DNA of 6,757 bases from Leptotrichiaceae bacterium (GTDB lineage Bacteria > Fusobacteriota > Fusobacteriia > Fusobacteriales > Leptotrichiaceae): NCBI GenBank assembly GCA_030532815.1, contig JAUNKI010000112.1:1-6757 (forward strand), read 5' to 3'. Below the pieces are notes generated by a model. The model was not told where the DNA came from. It made no database searches and saw nothing but the letters and a program-made list of their open reading frames with translations. The stretch's first letter is position 1, and every line of letters begins with the position of its first letter. Position numbers and translations under genes: made by a program. This document shows positions 1-5,805 of this stretch, piece by piece.

Positions 1-486
1 CATCAGTTCAAGCCTTCCGTCTTTTACAACGGCTATTTGAGCTGAAGGAAGTCCGGCTTCAATTTCCGCTTTAATAAATTCATCCAAAAATTTTACTGTT
101 TCACTATTGTAACTTTTCCCCTGAAATTTTTCAATAATTTCAGGGTATGGTATTTTAACATTGAGTTTTCCTTCCAAATTTGAAATCTGAAAAATATTCT
201 TATCATTTTTGGTTATTTTTGAAATATCTATTTTTTCTGTTCCCTGTCCTTTAAATGCTTCGGTTTTAAGTTTTATTCCATTTATATAGATATCTGCATG
301 ACTAAAATTTTCATATTCCAGAATTACATATCCTTGACCTTTAAATGCTTTAAATTCAAACATATTGTTCGTCAATACGGAATCATCAAAATCTTCCTTG
401 CTGACAGGAAAAGTTTTTTCTATCTGATAGGAAAATATATTTAAAAATATTACCAGATTTAATAAAATGACTAATATTTTCTTCAT
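1..486 (-). CDS. Secreted beta-lactamase-family serine hydrolase, PBP4B-like (partial; C-terminal part beyond the left edge)
   Basis: The frame starts at an ATG (484-486) and stays open for 162 codons to the window edge, so only the N-terminal part is visible. Residues 1-20 (MKKILVILLNLVIFLNIFSY) form a Sec-type signal peptide, so the product should be periplasmic or surface-exposed. Residues about 30-120 look beta-rich, with a repeated AFKGQG motif (47-52 and 77-82). From about residue 123 the sequence matches the beginning of the class C beta-lactamase/penicillin-binding fold, with GLPSAQIAVVKDG at 145-157. The catalytic SxxK motif would lie off the edge and is not seen. The esterase upstream ends 11 nt away, and its stop codon TAA runs into the GGAGG ribosome binding site, so the two are co-transcribed. 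E. coli has a PBP4B gene (yfeW) beside murQP, and that synteny supports a D,D-carboxypeptidase or peptidoglycan-hydrolase-like role. The family is fairly sure; the exact activity is inference. Confidence 0.8.
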   Translation of the reverse strand, partial: MKKILVILLNLVIFLNIFSYQIEKTFPVSKEDFDDSVLTNNMFEFKAFKGQGYVILEYENFSHADIYINGIKLKTEAFKGQGTEKIDISKITKNDKNIFQISNLEGKLNVKIPYPEIIEKFQGKSYNSETVKFLDEFIKAEIEAGLPSAQIAVVKDGRLELM

Positions 487-497
487 GGAAAACCTCC

Positions 498-1286
498 TTA
501 TTTCTGATTAAATTTCTGGTTAAAGAAAAAAGTCTGATATTTTATGGAATTATCCCAATATTCCCAGCTATGTCCTCCCGGTCTTTCAATATATTCATGC
601 TTTATATTCAAATCTAGAAATTTCTTATGCAGTTTTCTGTTAGGTTCTATAAAAAAGTCATCCACTCCGCAGTCTATTATTATATTAGACTTTGTTCCTA
701 TCAACTGATGAGCTATATCTTTTATATTATATTCCTTCCAGCTGTTATTAAGAACTTTTCCTATTCCCCAGTTTCCCCTGTATTCTTCAGGATCCATTCC
801 TCCGCTCATACTCCCGATATTTCCGAATGTGTCCTGATTTTTAATACCTATATAGAAAGCTCCGAAGCCTCCCATACTCAAACCTGTTATTGCTCTGTGC
901 TTTTTGTCATTATAAGTAGAAAAATTTAAGTCAATGTATTCGATTAATTCCTTTGAAATAAAAGTATAATATTTTGAATCTTTTTTTATAGGACTGTCTA
1001 TATACCAACTGTCATAATTTCCGTCTGTTGAAACATAAATAACCTCGTATTCATCAGACAGTTTTCCTATGGAAGTCTTTTCGGGGAAATCCCTGTTTGA
1101 ACCTGACCATCCATGTAAAACATAAATTGTACCGTATTTTTTCCCTTGGGAATATCCGTCGGGAAGTACTACAGTTACAGGTACATCCTTTTTCATTGAC
1201 TTACTGTGAATTTTTATATTTTTTTCAGTAAAGGAATATGTTGAAAAAGAGCAGCAGAAAACTAAAATAAACAATATTTTTTTCAT
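498..1286 (-). CDS. Secreted alpha/beta-hydrolase esterase (esterase D / tributyrin-esterase-like)
   Basis: A 262-residue protein starting with a signal peptide (MKKILFILVFCCSFSTYSF); the FCC segment is not a convincing lipobox, so a soluble exported enzyme is favoured. The rest is a putative-esterase (PF00756-type) domain. It shows the oxyanion-region motif LHGWSG, the family segment DGNYDSWYIDSP, the nucleophile elbow GLSMGG (Ser137), a probable acid Asp210 in CGVDDFF, and His239 in GGHSWEYW, so the catalytic triad looks complete. Relatives include tributyrin/acetyl esterases and S-formylglutathione hydrolases; the export signal argues against the latter role. A GTG nine nt upstream (1293-1295) overlaps the murP stop, but it abuts GGAG and is better read as part of the Shine-Dalgarno sequence, so ATG 1284-1286 is chosen. 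It lies 5 nt after murP and 11 nt before the PBP4B-like gene. A role in removing O-acyl groups from peptidoglycan fragments is a guess from context; the true substrate is unknown. Confidence 0.85.
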   Translation of the reverse strand: MKKILFILVFCCSFSTYSFTEKNIKIHSKSMKKDVPVTVVLPDGYSQGKKYGTIYVLHGWSGSNRDFPEKTSIGKLSDEYEVIYVSTDGNYDSWYIDSPIKKDSKYYTFISKELIEYIDLNFSTYNDKKHRAITGLSMGGFGAFYIGIKNQDTFGNIGSMSGGMDPEEYRGNWGIGKVLNNSWKEYNIKDIAHQLIGTKSNIIIDCGVDDFFIEPNRKLHKKFLDLNIKHEYIERPGGHSWEYWDNSIKYQTFFFNQKFNQK

Positions 1287-1300
1287 TTTAATCACTCTCC
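1287..1300 (-). promoter_or_regulatory. Ribosome binding site deciding the esterase start
   Basis: GGAG (1297-1300) is followed by AGTGATTAAA and the ATG at 1286, a 10-nt spacing. The in-frame GTG at 1293-1295 is only 1 nt from the core and again matches the extended GTGAT pairing region. The site overlaps the end of murP. Confidence 0.65.
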
Positions 1301-2713
1301 GTATATTTCTTCTATTCTCTCATTATCCACTCCGAAAAAATAAGTCAGTATAAATCCTCCTGCATATGCTCCGAGCATTGCCGTTAAATAAAGAATCTGA
1401 GTTCCCTTAACAACTATAAGCAGTCCGAATAATCCTGAAACTCCCAGAGTTATAGTCCCTAAATGGAATAATACCGCCAAAGCTCCTCCAAATCCGGATC
1501 CTAAACATGCCGTAATAAAAGGTTTTCCCAAAGGCAAAGTTACCGCATACATTAAAGGTTCCCCTATGCCCAGTATTCCTACAGGAATAGAGTCTCTCAA
1601 CATATTTCTGAGTCTTTGATTTTTAGTTTTCATATATATGGCAAGTCCGGCACCTACCTGACCTCCCCCTGCCATCATTAATATAGGCAGCAAATAATTG
1701 ATACCTTTTGTCGGTCCGTCAGGATTGTTAAGCAGTATATGAATAGGTGTCAAAGCCTGATGAAGTCCCACCGAAACCAAAGGGAGAAAGCCTGTCGCCA
1801 GAATATATCCCCCGAATATTCCCAACTTGTTATACGCAAAATCAAGAATATCAAATATCCCCTTTGTCAGGTAAGTTCCTAAAGGCTGTATTAACAACAG
1901 AGCTACAAATACGCTTATTATTAAAGTAAACAGCGGTGTAAAAAAAGTATCCAGCATTGAAGGCATTATTTTTCTTATCTTTTTTTCAAGATAAGCTACT
2001 ATTATTCCCATAAACAGAGCTGCGAGCAATCCTCCGATTCCCGGTGTAAAAGGCTTATCCGTAAAAGGCAGTATAACGGCATTTTTATCTTCAACTTTTA
2101 AAAGTAAAGGAAGTGCCGGATTTGCAACAAATATCGAACCCATTATTCCGCCCAGTACTGCCGTACCTCCGAATTCCTTAGCCGAATTCATACCTACATA
2201 TACGGCAAGATAGCCGAACATGACAAACCCTATACTTCTTAAAGCTGCAAACCACCAGACAGTATTATACGCATTCTTTGTCGAAACGTTTATTACATTT
2301 GTAAGGCCCATAATTAATCCCGCTGCAATAATTCCCGGCAGTAACGGAACAAATATATTTGCAATTTTCTGAAGAAACTTTTGAACAGGACCGTTATGCT
2401 TGGACTTACTTACTTTTTTGTTTTCATCTGCTACATTTTTCACGTCGGACTTTACATCGGAAAATCCGAGAGCTATTCCTGTAAGTTTTGAAAATTCTTC
2501 CCCCACTGCATTGACTTTTCCCGGTCCCAGCACTATTTGCAACGTATCGGCTTCCACTACATTCAGAACTCCTTCAATTTTTTTCAGTTCCGACAGTTCC
2601 GCCTCCTTTCTGATTTTCACTCTTAATCTTGTCATACATACGGCATTTGAAAGTATATTTTCCCTGCCGCCTAAAACGTCATAGATTTCTTTCGCCGTTT
2701 TTTTTACATCCAT
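1292..2713 (-). CDS. murP: PTS EIIBC transporter, probably N-acetylmuramic acid-specific (MurP)
   Basis: A 473-residue membrane permease of the phosphoenolpyruvate phosphotransferase system that would import MurNAc and release it as MurNAc-6-phosphate. Residues 1-85 are an EIIB domain with the phosphorylated Cys26 in NAVCMTRLR and the downstream motif QIVLGPGKV. A charged linker (about 90-110) leads into an EIIC domain (about 115-465) of many hydrophobic helices, with LPGIIAAGLIMG, the HQALTPIH motif and GIGEPLMYAV, typical of the sucrose/beta-glucoside/MurP branch. The protein ends soon after the last helix. There is no EIIA domain, as in E. coli MurP (about 474 residues), so a separate EIIA such as EIIA-Glc must supply the phosphate. 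Specificity is assigned from the neighbours murQ and murR; the fold alone would also fit other sugars. ATG 2711-2713 is preferred over the ATG at 2720-2722, because the latter touches AAAGGAG with no spacer. It starts 19 nt after murR. Confidence 0.88.
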   Translation of the reverse strand: MDVKKTAKEIYDVLGGRENILSNAVCMTRLRVKIRKEAELSELKKIEGVLNVVEADTLQIVLGPGKVNAVGEEFSKLTGIALGFSDVKSDVKNVADENKKVSKSKHNGPVQKFLQKIANIFVPLLPGIIAAGLIMGLTNVINVSTKNAYNTVWWFAALRSIGFVMFGYLAVYVGMNSAKEFGGTAVLGGIMGSIFVANPALPLLLKVEDKNAVILPFTDKPFTPGIGGLLAALFMGIIVAYLEKKIRKIMPSMLDTFFTPLFTLIISVFVALLLIQPLGTYLTKGIFDILDFAYNKLGIFGGYILATGFLPLVSVGLHQALTPIHILLNNPDGPTKGINYLLPILMMAGGGQVGAGLAIYMKTKNQRLRNMLRDSIPVGILGIGEPLMYAVTLPLGKPFITACLGSGFGGALAVLFHLGTITLGVSGLFGLLIVVKGTQILYLTAMLGAYAGGFILTYFFGVDNERIEEIYGE

Positions 2714-2729
2714 AATCCGCATCTCCTTT
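2714..2729 (-). promoter_or_regulatory. Ribosome binding site deciding the murP start
   Basis: AAAGGAG is followed at once by ATGCGGATT and then the ATG at 2713. The first ATG has no spacer from the Shine-Dalgarno core; the second has 9 nt and gives a 473-residue protein, close to the usual MurP length. Confidence 0.65.
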
Positions 2730-2732
2730 TCT

Positions 2733-3569
2733 TTATATTTTATTTATTTTCGTCTTTATTATTTTTTCCGCAACCTGTTCATAATTTTTATTTGAATAGG
2801 CAAAATATATAACATCTATTAAATTCAGCATGGATATTCTTGAATAAATTGCTGCACTTCTTACTAAGGATTCTTTTGATGTCACAAACAGATTATACTT
2901 ACATTTTTTTACAAGACGGTTATTTCCGTATCCCGTCACGGATACCGTGTCTATATCCTTTTCCTGCAATATTTCAGCTATATCCGTAATTTCCTTAGTC
3001 AGACCCGAATAGGAAATAAGTACGGCCAAATGCTTTCTATTACTGTTTACCGCCTGTACATGCTGTAAATCAGTACCCTCAAAACAGTTTACGGTTTTCC
3101 CCGCTCTCATAAATTTATAACGGGCATCCAGACATACTATATACGAAGCCCCTATTCCGTAAAAATCAATGACTTCCTTTTCAGTTATAAGATTTACGAC
3201 GGTATCTATCACATCAGGTTCCTGTAAAAGCATTGTTTCTTTCAAGGAGCTTATACTCAGCCCGTTCAGTTTTTCTATAACCGTTTTTGTATTGTCTTTT
3301 CTATCTATGTCACTGTTATCAAAATGAATTTCCCCATTTTCCAAGTTAAGCACTTCTTCAAGAAGTTTCAGCTTAAATTCCTGAAATCCTTTAAAACCTA
3401 TTTTCTGACACATCCTTGTAACACAGGCATTACTCGTAAATGTTTTTTCAGAAATAATATTCGTATCCAACTCTCTTATTTTTCTGTAATTTTTTATTAA
3501 ATATTTTGCAACATACTCTTCATTAACCGTAAAATCCTTATTTTCCCTTAGTTTTATCAGTATACTCAT
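2733..3569 (-). CDS. murR: RpiR/MurR-family transcriptional regulator
   Basis: A 278-residue cytoplasmic regulator with the two-domain RpiR layout. Residues 1-77 are an N-terminal HTH_6 domain whose recognition region (about 36-60) includes SNACVTRMCQKIGF, followed by GFQEFK. Residues about 120-255 are a SIS sugar-phosphate-binding domain with FYGIGAS (136-141), LISYSG (184-189) and VTGYGNN (211-217). In E. coli MurR represses MurNAc genes and MurNAc-6-phosphate relieves it; the same ligand is expected here because it is the MurQ substrate. The gene starts inside the end of murQ (32-nt overlap, different frame), with GAGG placed 7 nt before the ATG within murQ codons. This suggests translational coupling and makes the regulator part of the operon it probably controls. 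The N-terminus MSILIKLREN aligns with the normal beginning of the family, so the start is sound. RpiR class is near certain; the MurR name rests on context. Confidence 0.88.
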   Translation of the reverse strand: MSILIKLRENKDFTVNEEYVAKYLIKNYRKIRELDTNIISEKTFTSNACVTRMCQKIGFKGFQEFKLKLLEEVLNLENGEIHFDNSDIDRKDNTKTVIEKLNGLSISSLKETMLLQEPDVIDTVVNLITEKEVIDFYGIGASYIVCLDARYKFMRAGKTVNCFEGTDLQHVQAVNSNRKHLAVLISYSGLTKEITDIAEILQEKDIDTVSVTGYGNNRLVKKCKYNLFVTSKESLVRSAAIYSRISMLNLIDVIYFAYSNKNYEQVAEKIIKTKINKI

Positions 3570-4458
3570 GAATTAGCCTCGCTACATTATTATCATATTT
3601 CTTCAGCTCTTCATCTGCCGTTTCTCTGTCAATACTGAGAAGTATCATCGTTATAGCCGTTTTCACATTATTTCCTGCTTGGGTCAAAGTTTTCTCCGCC
3701 TTTTCATAATTACAGCCTGTTGTTTTCATTATTATTTTCTTCGCTCTTTCGACTAACTTGTAATTGGACGTTTTCACATCCACCATATATCCTGAAAATA
3801 CCTTGCCGAGCTTTATCATTATCGTAGTGGAAATCATATTAAGTACCATTTTCTGTGCTGTTCCTGATTTCATTCTCGTTGAACCTGTAACAATTTCGGG
3901 ACCGACAACAACTTCCACAGGATATCGGCTTATTTGGGATAATTCCGAATTTTCCGAACATGTTATACTTCCCGTTACTACACCTATACTGTTAGCATAT
4001 TCTACAGCTCCTATTACGTAAGGTGTTCTCCCTGAAGCCGTTATTCCTATAACAACATCATTGGGAGTTAATTTCATGCTCATAATATCCTTTTTTCCCT
4101 GTTCCCTGTCATCTTCGGCATTTTCCTTTGCAAAAAATACCGCCTCTTTCCCGCCGGCTATTATTCCCTGAAATTTTTCAGGAGATACGCCGTATGTCGG
4201 AGGACATTCTGAAGCATCAAGAATACCGAGTCTTCCTGAAGTTCCTGAACCTACATATATTATCCTTGTATTTTCCCTGTACACTTTTAATATTCCGTCT
4301 ATTAATTTTGAAATACTTTCCAGTTTTTTCTCAATGCAGTATGCGACTTTTTTGTCTTCTTCGTTTATTCTTCTTAAAATTTCAAAGCTGTCCTGAAGTT
4401 CTATGTTTTTACTATTTTTATTATTTTCTTCTGTTGACAGTTTGTTCAGATCTATCAT
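3538..4458 (-). CDS. murQ: N-acetylmuramic acid 6-phosphate etherase
   Basis: A 306-residue cytoplasmic enzyme (EC 4.2.1.126; E. coli MurQ is about 298) that splits the D-lactyl ether of MurNAc-6-phosphate to give GlcNAc-6-phosphate and D-lactate. Residues about 50-215 are the SIS domain with VGSGTSGRLGILDASECPPT (69-88). Glu84 in that motif and Glu115 in ENAEDD correspond to the catalytic glutamates of the E. coli enzyme. GPEIVTGSTRMKSGTAQK (186-203) is the GCKR/MurQ family signature. A helical C-terminal domain follows (about 230-300). The start is set at ATG 4456-4458; the in-frame GTG at 4465-4467 immediately follows AAGGAA and belongs to the ribosome binding site. It is the first gene of the operon, about 16 nt after the predicted transcription start. 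The product feeds GlcNAc-6-phosphate catabolism (NagA/NagB), whose genes are not in this window. Confidence 0.96.
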   Translation of the reverse strand: MIDLNKLSTEENNKNSKNIELQDSFEILRRINEEDKKVAYCIEKKLESISKLIDGILKVYRENTRIIYVGSGTSGRLGILDASECPPTYGVSPEKFQGIIAGGKEAVFFAKENAEDDREQGKKDIMSMKLTPNDVVIGITASGRTPYVIGAVEYANSIGVVTGSITCSENSELSQISRYPVEVVVGPEIVTGSTRMKSGTAQKMVLNMISTTIMIKLGKVFSGYMVDVKTSNYKLVERAKKIIMKTTGCNYEKAEKTLTQAGNNVKTAITMILLSIDRETADEELKKYDNNVARLIHEYTDKTKGK

Positions 4459-4473
4459 TTTTATCACTTCCTT
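4459..4473 (-). promoter_or_regulatory. Ribosome binding site deciding the murQ start
   Basis: AAGGAAGTGATAAAA precedes the ATG at 4458. The in-frame GTG directly after AAGGAA matches the GTGAT part of the full anti-Shine-Dalgarno complement (AAGGAGGTGATC), so it is read as binding site rather than start codon. AAGGA to the ATG is 10 nt. Confidence 0.7.
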
Positions 4474-4480
4474 TAAAATA

Positions 4481-4509
4481 ATTATATCCTGATTTTCGAT
4501 AAATGGAAG
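4481..4509 (-). promoter_or_regulatory. Sigma-70 type promoter of the mur operon
   Basis: On the minus strand a perfect TATAAT (4481-4486) is preceded at 17 bp by CTTCCA (4504-4509), a weak -35 with 3 of 6 matches. The start would be near 4474, leaving a leader of about 16 nt that is mostly ribosome binding site. A weak -35 is consistent with a regulated promoter. Confidence 0.65.
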
Positions 4510-4512
4510 TAT

Positions 4513-4541
4513 TTTTGAAAACGATTTTCAAAATTTGAAAA
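4513..4541. promoter_or_regulatory. Inverted-repeat cluster upstream of murQ, candidate MurR operator
   Basis: Three half-sites of the same 8-bp word alternate in orientation: TTTGAAAA (4514-4521), TTTTCAAA (4525-4532) and TTTGAAAA (4534-4541). The first pair forms a 9-bp-arm palindrome with a CGA centre (4513-4533), and the second pair forms a palindrome with a single A at its centre. The cluster sits immediately upstream of the predicted -35 of the murQ promoter. RpiR-family regulators commonly bind TGAAA/TTTCA-type dyads, so MurR is the natural candidate ligand; this is inference. Confidence 0.55.
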
Positions 4542-4579
4542 TAAAAAATCCGATATACTTAACTAAAGCAATCGGATTT
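4541..4579 (-). terminator. Rho-independent terminator after the HAD gene
   Basis: Thirteen nt after the HAD stop the minus strand has AAATCCGAT (4571-4579), a 16-nt loop and ATCGGATTT (4546-4554), a perfect 9-bp stem leading directly into a T-rich tail (TTTTTTATTTT, through about 4538). It separates HAD transcription from the mur operon. Confidence 0.8.
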
Positions 4580-4592
4580 ACAGTAAAAACGA

Positions 4593-5249
4593 CTATTTCT
4601 CACTGACACATTTTATTAAATCCAGAGGACTGTCAATCATAATATCAGGATTTTCCTTTTTCAGCATATCAGTATTATGAATTCCCCATGTTACTGCACA
4701 GGTTTTCACTCCCGCAGCTTTTCCCATCTGAATATCAAAAATCGCATCTCCTATCATAACTGTCTTTTCCCTGTCAAAGCCGTATTTTTCTGCAAGCATT
4801 TCTATTCCTTCGGGATGAGGTTTATGATTTTTCAAATTATCAGGACCTACTATTTCGGTAAAATAGTCTTCTATTTCCAACATTTTCAAATTTCTCAACA
4901 ACACACTGTCTTTTTTACTTGATAAGACAAAACATTCTATTTTCTTTTCTCTCAATATATTAAGTAGTTCCTTTACATCAGGGAAAATTTTCAGACAGTC
5001 TTTTTCTATTTCTAAAAGTGTTTTTCTGAATTCTGCCAGTAAATTCTGAAATTTTTCTTCATCTATTTCCTCACCTGCCATTTTTTTCATTGATGTTTCC
5101 AAAGGAATTCCTATGTAATATTTTATTGTTTCCTCATCGGGAACTGTCATATTCTGACTTTCAAACGCCCTTTTTGTAGAAGTTATTATACATTGCTGGG
5201 AGTCTCCCAAAGTTCCGTCAAAATCAAAAATAAATGTATCTAAACTCAT
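4593..5249 (-). CDS. HAD-superfamily phosphatase (phosphoglycolate-phosphatase-like)
   Basis: A 218-residue soluble hydrolase with all four haloacid dehalogenase motifs: motif I DFDGT (nucleophile Asp9, acid/base Asp11), motif II Ser110 in VLSSKK, motif III Lys143 in HKPHP, and motif IV GDAIFD (Asp168, Asp172). A helical C1 cap lies at about residues 15-85, as in phosphoglycolate phosphatase, pyrophosphatase PpaX and beta-phosphoglucomutase relatives. The substrate cannot be read from sequence; phosphosugars, phosphoglycolate or pyrophosphate are all possible. GGAGG sits 10 nt before the ATG, inside a longer AGGAGGAGG run. The gene has its own candidate promoter (about 5382-5411) and a terminator immediately after its TAG, so it appears monocistronic and separate from the mur operon despite being adjacent and co-oriented. 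Confidence 0.88.
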   Translation of the reverse strand: MSLDTFIFDFDGTLGDSQQCIITSTKRAFESQNMTVPDEETIKYYIGIPLETSMKKMAGEEIDEEKFQNLLAEFRKTLLEIEKDCLKIFPDVKELLNILREKKIECFVLSSKKDSVLLRNLKMLEIEDYFTEIVGPDNLKNHKPHPEGIEMLAEKYGFDREKTVMIGDAIFDIQMGKAAGVKTCAVTWGIHNTDMLKKENPDIMIDSPLDLIKCVSEK

Positions 5250-5294
5250 TTTTTATTTTCCTCCTCCTAAATTAAATGCATAAGTTTATTATCC

Positions 5295-5328
5295 GATTAT
5301 TTTAATTTCCTGTCCGCATAAAATAATC
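5295..5328 (-). repeat. Stem-loop in the 5' leader of the HAD gene
   Basis: Minus-strand GATTATTTTA (5319-5328) pairs perfectly with TAAAATAATC (5295-5304), a 10-bp stem with a 14-nt loop holding GCGGACAGG. No T-run follows, so it is not a terminator. It sits between the predicted promoter and the ribosome binding site, where it could affect mRNA stability or translation. Confidence 0.5.
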
Positions 5329-5370
5329 ATTACAAATAGAAACAATATTTCTTCATAAAAAGAAAAAATA

Positions 5371-5400
5371 CTGTGGTAGTTATTATAACACATTCCACAG
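5371..5400. repeat. Nested dyad symmetry around the -10 box (possible operator)
   Basis: CTGTGG (5371-5376) and CCACAG (5395-5400) are inverted copies that flank a second inner palindrome GTTAT-T-ATAAC (5379-5389), which itself contains most of the -10 box. The centres are not identical: the inner repeat is offset by about 1.5 bp. A dimeric repressor binding here would block the promoter; no candidate regulator is known. Confidence 0.45.
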
Positions 5401-5411
5401 CATATTCCTAT
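5382..5411 (-). promoter_or_regulatory. Candidate extended -10 promoter for the HAD phosphatase gene
   Basis: The minus strand reads TGTTATAAT (5382-5390), a perfect TATAAT with the TGn extension. TAGGAA lies 17 bp upstream as a poor -35 (3 of 6 matches), acceptable for an extended -10 promoter. Transcription would begin near 5375 and give a leader of about 125 nt before the ATG at 5249. Confidence 0.55.
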
Positions 5412-5805
5412 TATTCTTTTATAAAACACTGTACTTATACATAACTCAATTACTTTTCATTTTTTATCTGCAAAATCGGATTTAAATTTATTGTATTATT
5501 ATTTTATTTAAAACTTAAATACAAAAAAGATTGTCTTATAAAAATAAAAAATATATTAAACCATAAATTTCATATATTTTAATTTTTTATTCCAACATAC
5601 GCATTCATTATATTTTTTTGATTATTCACTCCTTTGTATTCATACTTAACTTGATAATTCAGGCAATAAAAAAACAGTAAATCTTTTTTAAACTTACTAC
5701 TTAATATATCATTTGCATTTCATTATTTTCATTATATAGCTTTATATTTTATTTTTCATTATCTGCAAGTTTGATGATTGAAAATTCCTCTGTGTGTTTT
5801 AAATT
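5401..5805. other. AT-rich intergenic region with no convincing gene
   Basis: The spacer between the nuclease and the HAD gene is very AT-rich (poly-A/T tracts throughout) and shows no ORF with a sensible start and ribosome binding site. The only structures seen are the weak terminator-like hairpin at 5668-5698, a 7-bp AT-only inverted repeat (5505-5511 with 5515-5521) and a startless 46-codon minus-strand frame (5579-5719) that may be chance or a decayed gene end. Confidence 0.6.
5668..5698 (-). terminator. Weak candidate Rho-independent terminator downstream of the nuclease gene
   Basis: On the minus strand AGTAAGT (5692-5698) can pair with ATTTACT (5676-5682) in a 7-bp stem including one G-U pair. 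It is followed by G and seven T residues (5668-5674). It lies about 108 nt after the nuclease stop. The stem is AT-rich and short, so this is a tentative call. Confidence 0.35.

Noticed and set aside
627..929. Plus-strand open frame of about 100 codons
   Set aside because: It lies wholly inside the esterase gene on the opposite strand, has no recognisable domain, and the esterase triad shows the minus strand is coding.
1275..1290. Lipoprotein signal in the esterase (FCC in the signal peptide)
   Set aside because: The residues before the cysteines (LVFC) do not fit the lipobox, which needs a small residue directly before Cys.
1747..2684. Two plus-strand open frames (1747-1929 and 2400-2684)
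   Set aside because: Both are antisense shadows of murP and show no family features.
3764..4021. Plus-strand open frame of 85 codons inside murQ
   Set aside because: Antisense to the SIS and GCKR-signature region of murQ; no ribosome binding site or recognisable domain.
4128..4481. Plus-strand open frame of about 117 codons
   Set aside because: Antisense to the strongly conserved murQ coding sequence; its low-complexity Leu/Phe/Cys-rich translation is what antisense AT-rich codons produce.
4677..4922. Plus-strand open frame of 81 codons inside the HAD gene
   Set aside because: Antisense to conserved HAD motifs II to IV; composition typical of a shadow frame.
5505..5521. TATTTAA-AAC-TTAAATA inverted repeat as a regulatory site
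   Set aside because: Nearly all A/T in a region that is almost entirely A/T; such short repeats are expected by chance.
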